Assembly: GCF_900102035.1 (NCBI RefSeq)
Contig: NZ_LT629689.1
Coordinates: 5,738,501 to 5,802,500, forward strand
Origin: Pseudomonas extremaustralis
GTDB lineage: Bacteria; Pseudomonadota; Gammaproteobacteria; Pseudomonadales; Pseudomonadaceae
Length of the DNA: 64,000 bases
Direction of reading: 5' to 3'
Part shown: positions 38,209 to 47,169 of the stretch, in pieces
Layout: the number at the start of each line of letters is the position of its first letter
How positions within the stretch are numbered: position 1 is the stretch's first letter
Notes under the pieces: model-generated
What the model was told of the DNA's origin: nothing
Seen by the model: only the letters and a program-made list of their open reading frames with translations
Database searches by the model: none
Made by a program: the position numbers and the translations under genes

Positions 38209-39732
38209 TCAGACCGCTTTGGACATCCGACCGGCCAGCAGCGCCCAGCCGAACAGCGCCAGGCACACAACGATCAACGGCCACGAGCGCCATTGCAGGT
38301 ACGGCGTGAGTTCGTGCATCGGCACCACTTCGCCATACAGAATGCCGCGCTCGAACTGCGGGATCTGTGCGGTGATCTGTCCATACGGATTGATCAGCCC
38401 GGTCACGCCGTTGTTGGTGGCGCGGATCATCCAGCGCCCGGCTTCCAGCGCACGCATCTGCGCCATTTGCAGGTGCTGCAAGGGGCCGATGGAGCGACCG
38501 AACCAGGTGTCGTTGCTGATGGTCAGCAGCAGGTCGCTCTGGGCCGACAGGCCGGCGGCGAATTCCGGGTAGACCACTTCATAGCAGATGAACGGCGCGA
38601 TCTGATAACCCTTGGCTTGCAGCATCGCCTGGTCGGACGGGCCACGGGCGAAGTCCGACATCGGCAAGTCGAAGAACGCGATCAGCCCACGCAGCATGTC
38701 CTGCAATGGCACGTATTCGCCGAAGGGCACCAGTTTCTGCTTCAGGTAAGTGCCGTCGCCTTCGCCCACCACGGTGATGCCGTTGTAGTAGCGCTTGTGG
38801 CCGTGGACTTCCTGGCGAATCGGCACGCCAGTGATCAGCGCGCTGTGCCGCTCGGCGGCGAACTTGCCCATCATCCCGAGGTAGCCCTCGACGGACTCCT
38901 TGAGCACCGGCACGGCGGTTTCCGGCCATATCAGCAGGTCGACACGCTTGGAGCTGAAGCTCATGTCGCGGTACAGGGCGAGCTGGGCATTGAGCTGCTC
39001 CGGGTCCCATTTCATGCTTTGCTCGACGTTGCCCTGGATGGCCGCCACGCTCAGCGGCGCGCCGGACGGGCTGGTCCAGGCGTGATGCTTGAGCGCCAGG
39101 CCGATCGCCCAAGGCGCTACCAGTAACACCAGGCCCGCGCCGATAAAGGCATTGCGTTTGCTCGCCAGCAGGCGCGGCAGGTTGCACAGCAAGGCGGCGG
39201 TCAGGGCCAGGGCGAAGGAAATCAGCCACATCCCGCCCACGGGTGCGAGGCCGGTGAGGGGGCCGTCAAGTTGGCTGTAGCCGGAGTACAGCCACGGGAA
39301 ACCGGTGAGGAACCAGCCGCGAAAGGCTTCCTGGCCGACCCACAGCGCGGCGAACGCTAGGGCGTCGGCCAGGGGCGCTTCGTTGCGGCGCAGCCAGCGC
39401 GCCCACAGCCAGGCGGGCAGGGCGAAAAACCAGGCAATGGCGGCGGTGAACAGCAGCATCAGGAAACCCGCCAGCAGCACCGAAGCGCCGCCGAAGTGGT
39501 GGATGCTGTAGTAGATCCAACTGGTGCCGGCGCCGAACAGGCCGAAACCGAAACACCAGCCACGGCCCAGAGCTTGGCGTGGGGACAGTTCCCGCAGCCC
39601 GACATAGAACAATCCGACCGCAATCAGCGCAAACGGCCACAGATCGAACGGCGCCAGCGCCAGGGTGGTGATGGCGCCGGCCACCGCGGCCAGCAGGTTA
39701 CCGGGCCAGCCGGGAGCGATGAAACGGCGCAT
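38209..39732 (-). CDS. lnt: Apolipoprotein N-acyltransferase
   Basis: Lnt adds the third acyl chain to lipoproteins in the inner membrane. The 507-residue protein has about six N-terminal membrane segments and a nitrilase-type domain with all three catalytic residues visible: Glu in LIWPETAVPV, Lys in KQKLVPFGEYV, and Cys in PFICYEVVYPE. It ends in another membrane helix. Its start is 8 bases from the end of corC, the usual corC-lnt order. Confidence 0.97.
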   Translation of the reverse strand: MRRFIAPGWPGNLLAAVAGAITTLALAPFDLWPFALIAVGLFYVGLRELSPRQALGRGWCFGFGLFGAGTSWIYYSIHHFGGASVLLAGFLMLLFTAAIAWFFALPAWLWARWLRRNEAPLADALAFAALWVGQEAFRGWFLTGFPWLYSGYSQLDGPLTGLAPVGGMWLISFALALTAALLCNLPRLLASKRNAFIGAGLVLLVAPWAIGLALKHHAWTSPSGAPLSVAAIQGNVEQSMKWDPEQLNAQLALYRDMSFSSKRVDLLIWPETAVPVLKESVEGYLGMMGKFAAERHSALITGVPIRQEVHGHKRYYNGITVVGEGDGTYLKQKLVPFGEYVPLQDMLRGLIAFFDLPMSDFARGPSDQAMLQAKGYQIAPFICYEVVYPEFAAGLSAQSDLLLTISNDTWFGRSIGPLQHLQMAQMRALEAGRWMIRATNNGVTGLINPYGQITAQIPQFERGILYGEVVPMHELTPYLQWRSWPLIVVCLALFGWALLAGRMSKAV

Positions 39733-39740
39733 GTCAGTCC

Positions 39741-40580
39741 TTAGCGGGCAATAGGTGTCAGGCGGATCAGATGAATCCGGCGGCTGTCGGCATTCAGAAT
39801 GCGGAAGCGATAGGCGCCGATTTCAGTGGTTTCGTTACGTTTGGGCAAGTGACCGAACGCACTCATCACCAGGCCACCGACGGTGTCGAACTCGTCGTCG
39901 GAGAATTCGCTGTCGAAGAACTCATTGAAGTTCTCGATCGGCGTCAGCGCTTTGATCAGGAAATCACCGCTGGGCAGGGGCTTGATGTAGCTGTCTTCTT
40001 CGACGTCGTGTTCATCTTCGATATCGCCGACGATCTGTTCCAGCACGTCTTCGATGGTCACCAGGCCCGCGACGCCGCCGTATTCGTCGATCACGATGGC
40101 CATGTGATTGTGGTTGGCGCGAAATTCGCGCAGCAGCACATTCAGGCGCTTGGATTCGGGCACGAAGGTGGCCGGGCGCAGCAGGTCCTTGATGTTGAAG
40201 CTGTCGCCGTTCTCCTTGAGGATCAGCGGCAACAGGTCCTTGGCCAGTAGGACACCCATGACGTCGTCATGGCTTTCACCGATCACCGGGTAGCGCGAGT
40301 GCGCCGAGTCGATCACGGCCGGGAGGAATTCCCGTGGGGTCTGGGTCGCCTTGATGCTGATCATCTGCGAGCGTGGGACCATGATGTCCCGAACCTGCAG
40401 GTCAGCCACCTGGATGGCGCCTTCGACGATGGCCAGCGCTTCGCTGTCCAGCAACTTGTTCTGATGGGCCTCGCGCAGCAGCTCCAACAGCTCCTGGCGG
40501 TTTTTCGGCTCGTGGGCAAAAGCCTGGGTCAGTTTACCCAGCCATGACTTTTGCCCGTTGCTCGATCGGTCTTCGCTCAT
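39741..40580 (-). CDS. corC: HlyC/CorC-type CBS-domain protein (YbeX)
   Basis: A 279-residue cytosolic protein with two CBS domains (about residues 65-190) and a C-terminal transporter-associated domain (CorC_HlyC, about 200-275). Conserved sequences include VRDIMVPRSQMISI and DEYGGVAGLVTIEDVLEQIVGDIEDEHD. It is linked to magnesium/cobalt homeostasis and ribosome maturation. No membrane DUF21 domain is present, so it is the short CorC type. It forms a run with ybeY, ybeZ and lnt. Confidence 0.95.
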   Translation of the reverse strand: MSEDRSSNGQKSWLGKLTQAFAHEPKNRQELLELLREAHQNKLLDSEALAIVEGAIQVADLQVRDIMVPRSQMISIKATQTPREFLPAVIDSAHSRYPVIGESHDDVMGVLLAKDLLPLILKENGDSFNIKDLLRPATFVPESKRLNVLLREFRANHNHMAIVIDEYGGVAGLVTIEDVLEQIVGDIEDEHDVEEDSYIKPLPSGDFLIKALTPIENFNEFFDSEFSDDEFDTVGGLVMSAFGHLPKRNETTEIGAYRFRILNADSRRIHLIRLTPIAR

Positions 40581-40607
40581 AGCGATTACTCTAAATCCTT
40601 TGATGTT

Positions 40608-41081
40608 TCAGTTAGGTGTCGTGTCGGTTTCGTCGTCGGCATACGGATCGCGATGACCCAGTTCTGCAAGCAACGTTCGTTCCAGTGCTTCCATCTCTTC
40701 GGCTTCGTCATCGTCTATATGGTCGTAGCCCAAGAGATGCAAGCAGCCGTGGATGACCAGGTGGGCCCAATGGGCCTCAAGCTCCTTGCCTTGTTCCTTC
40801 GCTTCGCGCTCGACCACTTCGACGCAGATCACCAGGTCGCCCAGCAAGGGGATATCCAGCAGCTCATCGGGAACGTCGGCGGGAAAGGACAGCACGTTGG
40901 TCGCGTAATCCTTCTGGCGCCAGGTGTGATTCAGTTCGCGGCCCTCGGGCTCGTCCACCAGACGAATGGTCAGTTCCGAGTCGGCGGTGCGCTGGCGCAG
41001 GGCCAGGGTGCACCATTGGCGGAACTGGGCTTCGCTGGGGGCCGGCGCTTCGGTGGCCAGTTGCAGATCAAGCTCAAGCAT
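40608..41081 (-). CDS. ybeY: Endoribonuclease YbeY (16S rRNA maturation)
   Basis: YbeY is a zinc-dependent RNase acting in 16S rRNA 3'-end processing and ribosome quality control. The 157-residue protein has the metal-binding motif [11 protein letters not shown] near residue 120 and the upstream TNVLSFPAD stretch. The frame is open to 41144, but the ATG at 41081 gives the family N-terminus and overlaps the ybeZ end by 8 bases. The acidic C-terminal tail ([11 protein letters not shown]) is species specific. Confidence 0.96.
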   Translation of the reverse strand: MLELDLQLATEAPAPSEAQFRQWCTLALRQRTADSELTIRLVDEPEGRELNHTWRQKDYATNVLSFPADVPDELLDIPLLGDLVICVEVVEREAKEQGKELEAHWAHLVIHGCLHLLGYDHIDDDEAEEMEALERTLLAELGHRDPYADDETDTTPN

Positions 41082-42078
41082 CGCGGCGAGTGTCCTTGGC
41101 GGATGCGTCGTTCTGATGGTCGAAGCGCTCGTAGGCTTCGACAATGCGCTGCACCAGTGGGTGACGGACCACGTCCTTGGGCATGAAATGCGTGAAGCTG
41201 ATGCCCGGCACGTCCTTGAGCACTTCGATGACTTGGGCCAGGCCCGACTTGGTGCCTTTGGGCAGGTCGACCTGGGTGACGTCGCCGGTGATCACGGCGG
41301 TGGAGCCGAAGCCGATACGGGTCAGGAACATTTTCATCTGCTCGACGGTGGTGTTCTGGCTTTCGTCGAGGATGATGAAGCTGTTGTTCAGGGTGCGACC
41401 ACGCATGTAGGCCAGCGGGGCGATCTCGATCACTTGGCGCTCGATCAACTTGGCCACGTATTCGAAGCCGAGCATCTCGTACAGCGCGTCGTAGAGCGGT
41501 CGCAGGTACGGGTCGATCTTCTGGGCCAGGTCGCCGGGCAGGAAGCCGAGCTTTTCGCCGGCCTCGACTGCCGGGCGTACCAGCAGGATGCGGCGCACTT
41601 GCTCGCGTTCCAGGGCGTCGACGGCACAGGCCACGGCCAGGTAGGTCTTGCCGGTACCGGCCGGGCCGATGCCGAAGTTGATGTCGTTGCCGAGAATTTC
41701 TTTGACGTAGCGCTGCTGATTCAAGCCGCGTGGGCGAATCATGCCTTTTTTGGTGCGCAGGGCCACGCTGGCTTCGGCTACCGGGTTGTTGGCCAGGTCT
41801 TCCACGGCCGATTCCTGCAGGTACAGGTGCACGGTTTCCGGCGACAGCTCACTACCCTTGGTTTCGCGGTAGAGGCGGCGCAGCAGGTTTTCTGCGGACG
41901 TGGTGTGCTGGGGATCACCAATGAGTTCGAACTGATTGCCGCGGTTGCGGATCTCGATGCTCAGGCGTTGTTCGATCAGGCGCAGGTGCTCGTCGAACTG
42001 TCCGCACAGGTTGGCGAAACGGCGAGCCTCAAAGGGCTCGAGGAGAAAACGATGGGGTTCTGCTATGGGTGCGTTCAA
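41074..42078 (-). CDS. ybeZ: PhoH-like ATPase YbeZ
   Basis: A 334-residue PhoH-family ATPase/helicase that works with YbeY. The Walker A motif [21 protein letters not shown] lies about residue 145 and the Walker B region [11 protein letters not shown] follows. An N-terminal KH/ssRNA-binding-like segment is present (residues 30-110). The stop lies inside the start of ybeY (8-base overlap), so the pair is coupled. Confidence 0.95.
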   Translation of the reverse strand: MNAPIAEPHRFLLEPFEARRFANLCGQFDEHLRLIEQRLSIEIRNRGNQFELIGDPQHTTSAENLLRRLYRETKGSELSPETVHLYLQESAVEDLANNPVAEASVALRTKKGMIRPRGLNQQRYVKEILGNDINFGIGPAGTGKTYLAVACAVDALEREQVRRILLVRPAVEAGEKLGFLPGDLAQKIDPYLRPLYDALYEMLGFEYVAKLIERQVIEIAPLAYMRGRTLNNSFIILDESQNTTVEQMKMFLTRIGFGSTAVITGDVTQVDLPKGTKSGLAQVIEVLKDVPGISFTHFMPKDVVRHPLVQRIVEAYERFDHQNDASAKDTRRDA

Positions 42079-42170
42079 GGTTGCTTTTAGCCGCCCTTTG
42101 GCTGTTTAAGTGAAACAGAGGATAACGCCAGCCGCCTGTGTGCGAAAGCACTTATCCAACCCGAGTCCAG

Positions 42171-42259
42171 TGTGGGAGGGGGCTTGCTCCCGATAGCGGC
42201 GTGTCAGGCAGCTTATGTGCTGCTGATGCATTGCTATCGGGAGCAAGCCCCCTCTCACA
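42171..42259. repeat. REP-type inverted repeat pair, family A
   Basis: TGTGGGAGGGGGCTTGCTCCCGATAGC faces GCTATCGGGAGCAAGCCCCCTCTCACA, with a diverged centre (GTCAGGCAGCTTATGTGCTGCTGATG). It occupies the 193-base gap between miaB and ybeZ and thus sits inside an otherwise co-directional group. Confidence 0.85.
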
Positions 42260-42271
42260 TTTGAATAGCTG

Positions 42272-43600
42272 TTACTGCAACAGCGAGCCGCGCAACGAGT
42301 GCGGTTGCGCCGCATCGATGTGCACATCGGCGAACTGGCCGATCAGGGTGGGATTGTCGCAGCGGAAGTTGACGATCCGGTTGTTCTCGGTACGGCCCTG
42401 CAGTTCGCCCGGGTCTTTTTTCGAGTAGTCGGTGACCAGGATGCGCTGGGTCGACCCGACCATTTGTCGGCTGATCTCGAAACCCTGCTGGTTCAGGCGA
42501 TGTTGCAGGGCGTTCAGGCGCTCTTTTTTAAGCTCTTCCGGGGTTTCGTCCGGCAGGTCGGCGGCCGGCGTGCCGGGGCGCGGGCTGTAGACGAACGAGT
42601 AGGAGAAGTCGAACCCGACGTCCTCGATCAGCTTCATGGTCTGCTGGAAGTCTTTCTCGGTCTCGCCGGGGAAGCCGACGATAAAGTCCGAGCTGATGCA
42701 AATGCCCGGCACCGCCGCGCGCAGTTTGCGCAGTTTGGATTTGTACTCCAGGGCGGTGTGGTTGCGCTTCATCGCCGAGAGGATGCGGTCCGAACCGGAT
42801 TGCACCGGCAAATGCAGGTGTTTGACCAGTTCCGGCACTTCGGCGTGGGCCTGGATCAGGCTGTCGGAGAACTCCAGCGGATGGGAGGTGGTGTAGCGAA
42901 TGCGCTCGATGCCGTCCACGGCGGCCACCACGCGGATCAGCTCCGCCAGGTCCGCCAGGCGCCCGTCGTGGGTCAGGCCGCGATAGCCGTTGACGTTCTG
43001 GCCCAGCAGGGTCACTTCACGCACGCCGTTTTCGGCCAGGTGGATGATTTCCGACATCACGTCGTCAAACGGCCGACTGACTTCCTCGCCACGGGTGTAG
43101 GGCACCACGCAGAAGGTGCAGTACTTGCTGCAGCCTTCCATCACCGACACATAGGCGCTCGGCCCATCGATACGCGGTTCGGGCAAATGGTCGAATTTTT
43201 CGATTTCCGGGAACGAGACGTCTACCTGGGGCAGCTTGGTGATGCGCGCGGCGTCGATCATTTCGGGCAGGCGGTGCAGGGTCTGCGGGCCGAAGACCAC
43301 GTCGACATAGGGCGCGCGATCGCGGATGGCTGCGCCTTCCTGGCTGGCCACGCAACCGCCGACGGCGATCACCATGTCCGGGTTGGCCAGTTTCAATTCG
43401 CGCCAGCGGCCCAGCTGTGAATACACACGGTCCTGGGCCCGCTCGCGGATCGAGCAGGTATTGAGCAGGATCACGTCGGCATCTTCGGCGCGGGCGGTGA
43501 CTTCCAGGGCCTGGTGTTCACCCAGCAGGTCGACCATGCGCGAGCTGTCGTACTCGTTCATCTGGCAACCGTGGGTTTCGATATAAAGCTTCTTGGCCAT
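42272..43600 (-). CDS. miaB: tRNA-2-methylthio-N6-isopentenyladenosine37 synthase
   Basis: MiaB is a radical-SAM methylthiotransferase acting on isopentenylated A37 in tRNAs reading UNN codons. The 442-residue protein starts [19 protein letters not shown] (first cluster cysteine), has the radical-[18 protein letters not shown] motif near residue 155, and a TRAM domain at the C-terminus ([20 protein letters not shown]). The open frame reaches 43612; ATG at 43600 matches the family. The order miaB-ybeZ-ybeY-corC-lnt is conserved. Confidence 0.97.
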   Translation of the reverse strand: MAKKLYIETHGCQMNEYDSSRMVDLLGEHQALEVTARAEDADVILLNTCSIRERAQDRVYSQLGRWRELKLANPDMVIAVGGCVASQEGAAIRDRAPYVDVVFGPQTLHRLPEMIDAARITKLPQVDVSFPEIEKFDHLPEPRIDGPSAYVSVMEGCSKYCTFCVVPYTRGEEVSRPFDDVMSEIIHLAENGVREVTLLGQNVNGYRGLTHDGRLADLAELIRVVAAVDGIERIRYTTSHPLEFSDSLIQAHAEVPELVKHLHLPVQSGSDRILSAMKRNHTALEYKSKLRKLRAAVPGICISSDFIVGFPGETEKDFQQTMKLIEDVGFDFSYSFVYSPRPGTPAADLPDETPEELKKERLNALQHRLNQQGFEISRQMVGSTQRILVTDYSKKDPGELQGRTENNRIVNFRCDNPTLIGQFADVHIDAAQPHSLRGSLLQ

Positions 43601-43731
43601 GGGAATCGTCAACTGGTGGTAAAGAACCGCGCATTATAGGGGTCATGCCCATCGGTTCCTAGCACTGTGCATCGGGTGCCATGCTATAGTTCGCGCCCTC
43701 TTTTATATCCCCCATGTGTTCCTCGCCCACC

Positions 43732-44058
43732 ATGACCAAACGTGAAGCTCCAATCTACAAGGTGATTTTCCTCAACCAGGGCCAGGTGTTCGAAATGTAC
43801 GCCAAGCAGATCTATCAAAGCGATCTGTGGGGCTTCCTGGAAGTGGAAGAGTTCGTCTTTGGCGAGCGCACACAACTGGTCGTCGACCCGGGCGAGGAAA
43901 AACTCAAGGCCCAGTTCGAAGGCGTGGTGCGCAGTTTTGTGCCGATGCATTCGATCGTGCGTATCGATGAAGTCGAACGCTTGGGTACGCCGAAAATCAG
44001 CGAGGCGCGGGGCATGAGCAATGTCATGCCGTTTCCGATGCCGATGCCTGAGAAATAA
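43732..44058 (+). CDS. DUF1820 family protein
   Basis: A 108-residue soluble protein beginning MTKREAPIYKVIFLNQGQVFEMYAKQI, with WGFLEVEEFVFGE and a conserved SFVPMHSIVRIDEVERLGTPKI segment. It is the DUF1820 family, widespread in gammaproteobacteria near miaB and of unknown function. The ATG at 43732 follows the in-frame 43714 start but gives the conserved N-terminus. It is divergent from miaB and is the last core gene before the accessory segment. Confidence 0.88.
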   Translation: MTKREAPIYKVIFLNQGQVFEMYAKQIYQSDLWGFLEVEEFVFGERTQLVVDPGEEKLKAQFEGVVRSFVPMHSIVRIDEVERLGTPKISEARGMSNVMPFPMPMPEK

Positions 44059-44102
44059 GCGCCTCAGTTAATTTGTAGGATGCTTCTGAAATGTTCCTGT
44101 CG

Positions 44103-44146
44103 TGCATGGACAATCTGCTGGAAAAGTAGCAGTTTTCGTCCATGCA
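44103..44146 (+). promoter_or_regulatory. Long imperfect hairpin in the leader of the accessory cluster
   Basis: TGCATGGAC (44103-44111) and GTCCATGCA (44138-44146) are perfect 9-base arms; inside them CTGCT (44114-44118) pairs with AGCAG (44128-44132) around an 8-base loop. The structure lies 45 bases after the DUF1820 stop. There is no T-run, so it is not an obvious terminator. It may be an operator, an RNA leader or the 3' end of the upstream gene. Confidence 0.5.
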
Positions 44147-44157
44147 GAGAGGGCATC

Positions 44158-44199
44158 ATGAATACATCAATAATAAAAACGCCTCGAAATCCCCCGTAG
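44158..44199 (+). CDS. Possible 13-residue leader ORF
   Basis: ATG at 44158 follows GAGAGGG by four bases and opens 13 codons (MNTSIIKTPRNPP) ending in TAG at 44197-44199, next to the palindrome at 44199-44215. The strong ribosome site and the position between a hairpin and the palindrome suggest a leader peptide. A remnant of a decayed gene is equally possible. Too short for statistical support. Confidence 0.3.
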   Translation: MNTSIIKTPRNPP

Positions 44200-44215
44200 T
44201 TCAACACCGTTGAAC
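44199..44215. promoter_or_regulatory. Perfect palindrome, candidate operator of the accessory cluster
   Basis: GTTCAAC-ACC-GTTGAAC is a perfect 7-base inverted repeat with a 3-base centre, 71 bases upstream of the flavoenzyme start. This is the size and symmetry of a dimeric repressor or activator site. No regulator gene lies in the cluster, so the controlling protein would be encoded elsewhere. Confidence 0.6.
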
Positions 44216-44286
44216 CACGTCATCAGTTAACGCCGAGTTTCTTATCACTCAGTCATTAACGGACTTATCTGTTCGGGAGTAGCCCT

Positions 44287-46341
44287 GTGCGCGATCCTCG
44301 CTATGACATTCTGTTTGAGCCGGTCCAAATAGGCCCGGTCCGCACCCGTAATCGCTTTTATCAAGTTCCCCATTGCAATGGCATGGGCCATGTACACCCC
44401 TCGGCTATGGCGCGCATGCGCGGTATAAAAGCCGAGGGCGGGTGGGGCGTGGTCTGCACCGAGGAATGTGAAATCAGCCCGCTGAGCGAGTTCTCTCCCT
44501 ATATAGAGGCGCGCTTGTGGGATGAGCGCGACATCCCGGCACTGGCGAGGATGTGCGAGGCGGTCCACCAGCATGGTTCATTGGCCGGCGTGGAATTGGC
44601 GTTCAATGGCTATTCCGCGCCCAATCGCTACAGCCGTGAAATTCCCTGGGCACCCTCCGACACGCCGGTGCGTGGTTATGACCCGGTGCAGGCCCGGGCC
44701 ATGAGCCGTGCCGATATCCAGCAACTGCGCGCCCTGCATCGGGCCGCCGCGTTACGGGCGCGGGAGGCCGGGTTTGACATCATCTATGTCTATGCCGGGC
44801 ATGACCTGGGCGTGCCGTTCCATTTCCTCACACCCCGCAACAACCGTCGGACTGACGAGTACGGCGGGGTGCTGGAAAACCGCGTGCGCCTGCTGCGCGA
44901 ATTGATCGAGGACACCCGCGATGCGGTGGGTGACCGCTGTGCCGTGGCGGTCCGCCTGGCGGTGGATGAGCAGATGGCGGGCGGCCTGTGTCGCGAGGGC
45001 GAAGGTGCAGAGATCTTCTCGATGCTGGCGGACTTGCCGGACTTATGGGATGTGAATGTCGCCGATTGGTCCAACGACAGCGTGACGGCACGTTTTGCCA
45101 CGGAAGGGTATCAAGAGGCCTTTCTGTCGGGACTCAAGGCCCTGACCCGTAAGCCCGTGGTGGGCGTTGGACGGTTCACCTCGCCAGACACCATGGTCTC
45201 CCTGGTCCGCCGGGGTGTCTTGGATCTGATCGGGGCGGCCCGCCCTTCGATTGCCGATCCTTTCTTGCCGAAAAAGATTGAAGAGGGCCGCGCGGATGAG
45301 ATTCGCGAGTGCATTGGCTGCAATATCTGCGTCAGTGGCGACCACACCAGTACGCCGTTGCGCTGCACGCAGAATCCGACCATGGGCGAGGAGTGGCGAC
45401 GCGGCTGGCACCCTGAATCGGTCAATTGTGCACATCGCCCTGGGCGGGCGCTGGTGGTCGGTGCCGGTCCTTCCGGGCTTGAGTGCGCGCGGATACTGGG
45501 CGCGCGGGGCATGGAGGTGGCGCTCGTCGATAGCCAGCGCACCCTGGGCGGACGCGTGGCCCTGGAGTCCAGGCTACCGGGGCTGGCGAGCTGGGCGCGG
45601 GTCATTGACTATCGACTGGATGCCTTGAGCCGGCTGGCGTCGGTGGAGATTTATCGGGAAAGCCCGCTGCACGCCCAGGACGTCGTGGATTTCGCTGCCG
45701 AGCATGTGTTTATCGCCACCGGTGCCCACTGGCGCCGGGACGGGCTGGGCCGTGCCCTGCGTCAACCGTTACTAGGCCTTGCGTGCCTGCCGGTGTTGAC
45801 GCCGGACGATCTGCTGGCGGGTGCCCTGCCGCCTTCGCCGGTGCTGCTGTTCGACGACGATCACTATTACATGGGTAGCGTCCTGGCCGAACACTTGGTG
45901 GCAAAAGGGCTGGAGGTGATATTCGTCACCCCGGCGGCGGATGTGGCGACCTGGACCCACAACACCCTCGAACAGCATCGTATCCAGCGCCGATTGCTGG
46001 AGTTGAATGTCACGATCATCCCGTCCCATACGCTGGTCAGGGGTACACCTGAAGGCTTGGTCGCCGGGTGTGTCTACACCGAACGGACACGCTTCATTCC
46101 CGCCGCATCGTTGTTGTTGGTCACTTCCCGAGCGCCTGAGCAGGCCCTGTATGAAGGGTTGAATCACATGCCTGAACAGTTGCACGCGGCTGGTATCCGT
46201 TCGGTGGCGTTGATCGGCGATTGCTTGGCGCCCGGCACCATTGCCGCCGCCGTGTATTCGGGGCATCGAATCGCGCGCGAGTTTGATGTGCCTGCCGAGT
46301 CTTTATTGGTCCGCCGAGAAATTCCCTATATCGAGGTGTAG
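44287..46341 (+). CDS. TMADH/DgcA-like FMN/4Fe-4S flavoenzyme, probable N-demethylase
   Basis: A 684-residue old-yellow-enzyme family protein built like trimethylamine dehydrogenase. The N-terminal barrel starts MRDPRYDILFEPVQIGP and has QVPHC with Cys30 at the position where TMADH binds FMN covalently. The 4Fe-4S ligands are Cys342, 345, 348 and 360 (CIGCNICV...RC). A second dinucleotide fold starts at ALVVGAGPSGLECARIL about residue 394. The TMADH substrate-cage tyrosine 60 is glutamate here and the tryptophan after the cluster is missing, so trimethylamine is not the expected substrate; DgcA and stachydrine/betaine demethylases share this pattern. Start is GTG at 44287. First gene of the accessory cluster; the electron acceptor is unknown. 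Confidence 0.85.
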   Translation: MRDPRYDILFEPVQIGPVRTRNRFYQVPHCNGMGHVHPSAMARMRGIKAEGGWGVVCTEECEISPLSEFSPYIEARLWDERDIPALARMCEAVHQHGSLAGVELAFNGYSAPNRYSREIPWAPSDTPVRGYDPVQARAMSRADIQQLRALHRAAALRAREAGFDIIYVYAGHDLGVPFHFLTPRNNRRTDEYGGVLENRVRLLRELIEDTRDAVGDRCAVAVRLAVDEQMAGGLCREGEGAEIFSMLADLPDLWDVNVADWSNDSVTARFATEGYQEAFLSGLKALTRKPVVGVGRFTSPDTMVSLVRRGVLDLIGAARPSIADPFLPKKIEEGRADEIRECIGCNICVSGDHTSTPLRCTQNPTMGEEWRRGWHPESVNCAHRPGRALVVGAGPSGLECARILGARGMEVALVDSQRTLGGRVALESRLPGLASWARVIDYRLDALSRLASVEIYRESPLHAQDVVDFAAEHVFIATGAHWRRDGLGRALRQPLLGLACLPVLTPDDLLAGALPPSPVLLFDDDHYYMGSVLAEHLVAKGLEVIFVTPAADVATWTHNTLEQHRIQRRLLELNVTIIPSHTLVRGTPEGLVAGCVYTERTRFIPAASLLLVTSRAPEQALYEGLNHMPEQLHAAGIRSVALIGDCLAPGTIAAAVYSGHRIAREFDVPAESLLVRREIPYIEV

Positions 46342-46379
46342 TCAGTCCCGCTGTTTCATCAATAACGAGGAAAACAATA

Positions 46380-47138
46380 ATGAAAAAAATCATCCTGATG
46401 TTATTCGCCACTCTCTTTATAAGTGCGCCACTGTTTGCCAAAGACTATACGGTGATCCGTTTTGGTGCCGATCCCAACTACGCACCTTTTGCCTATAAAG
46501 ATAAAACGGGAACTTTGACGGGTTTTGAAGTTGATATCGGCAATGCCATTTGCACCTATCTGAACGTTCGCTGCCAGTGGGTCGAGAGCGACTTCGACGG
46601 GCTGGTCCCCAGCCTGAACGCCGGCAAGATCGATGCGATCCTGGCGTCAATGACGGTCACTGAGGCACGGCAGAAGGTGATCGATTTTTCCTCCGAGGTG
46701 TTTTCCAGCCCCACTGCCATGGTGTTCCGTCCCGGTACTGAGCTTGCCAAGGGCACGGCGGTTGGTTATTTGCAGGGCAGTACCCAGGAAGCCTATGCCC
46801 GGCAGGTGCTCTCCAAGCAGGGCATGAAAATCGTGGCTTATGCCGACCAGGAGCAGGTGTATGCCGACCTGGTGGCGGGCCGTTTGCAAGCTTCGCTGCA
46901 GGATGCGCAGCAGGCTCAAAGCGGATTTTTACGCGCGCCCCACGGCTCGGGATTCGTCCTGGGGCCGTTGATTGAAAGCGAGCTGATGCCGTCCAAAAGT
47001 GCCATCGGCATCGCCAAGGACAACCAGGCGTTGAAAGCCCTGCTGGACAAGGGGCTGGCGGCACTGCACGCCGATGGCACCTACGCCCGGCTGCAAGAAC
47101 AGTACTTTCCCGGTGTGAACATGTTCAGCGGTCAATAA
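46380..47138 (+). CDS. ABC transporter periplasmic amino-acid binding protein (family 3)
   Basis: A 252-residue periplasmic binding protein. The signal sequence ends APLFA, followed by TVIRFGADPNYAPFAYKDKTGTLTGFEVDIGNAIC, the classic family 3 (polar amino acid/HisJ type) start, and DGLVPSLNAGKIDAILASMTVTEARQKVIDFS. It should present the substrate to the two permeases that follow. The first codons are AT-rich relative to neighbours. Family 3 proteins bind basic or polar amino acids and betaine- or opine-like derivatives, so it narrows but does not name the ligand. Confidence 0.92.
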   Translation: MKKIILMLFATLFISAPLFAKDYTVIRFGADPNYAPFAYKDKTGTLTGFEVDIGNAICTYLNVRCQWVESDFDGLVPSLNAGKIDAILASMTVTEARQKVIDFSSEVFSSPTAMVFRPGTELAKGTAVGYLQGSTQEAYARQVLSKQGMKIVAYADQEQVYADLVAGRLQASLQDAQQAQSGFLRAPHGSGFVLGPLIESELMPSKSAIGIAKDNQALKALLDKGLAALHADGTYARLQEQYFPGVNMFSGQ

Positions 47139-47169
47139 CCGCCCTTCAATAGTCTGCGAGGGCGCGAAC

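Noticed and set aside
44287..46341. Naming the flavoenzyme trimethylamine dehydrogenase
   Set aside because: Two of the three remembered substrate-cage residues are changed, and the transporter next to it is of amino-acid type; a betaine or methylated amino acid is more likely.
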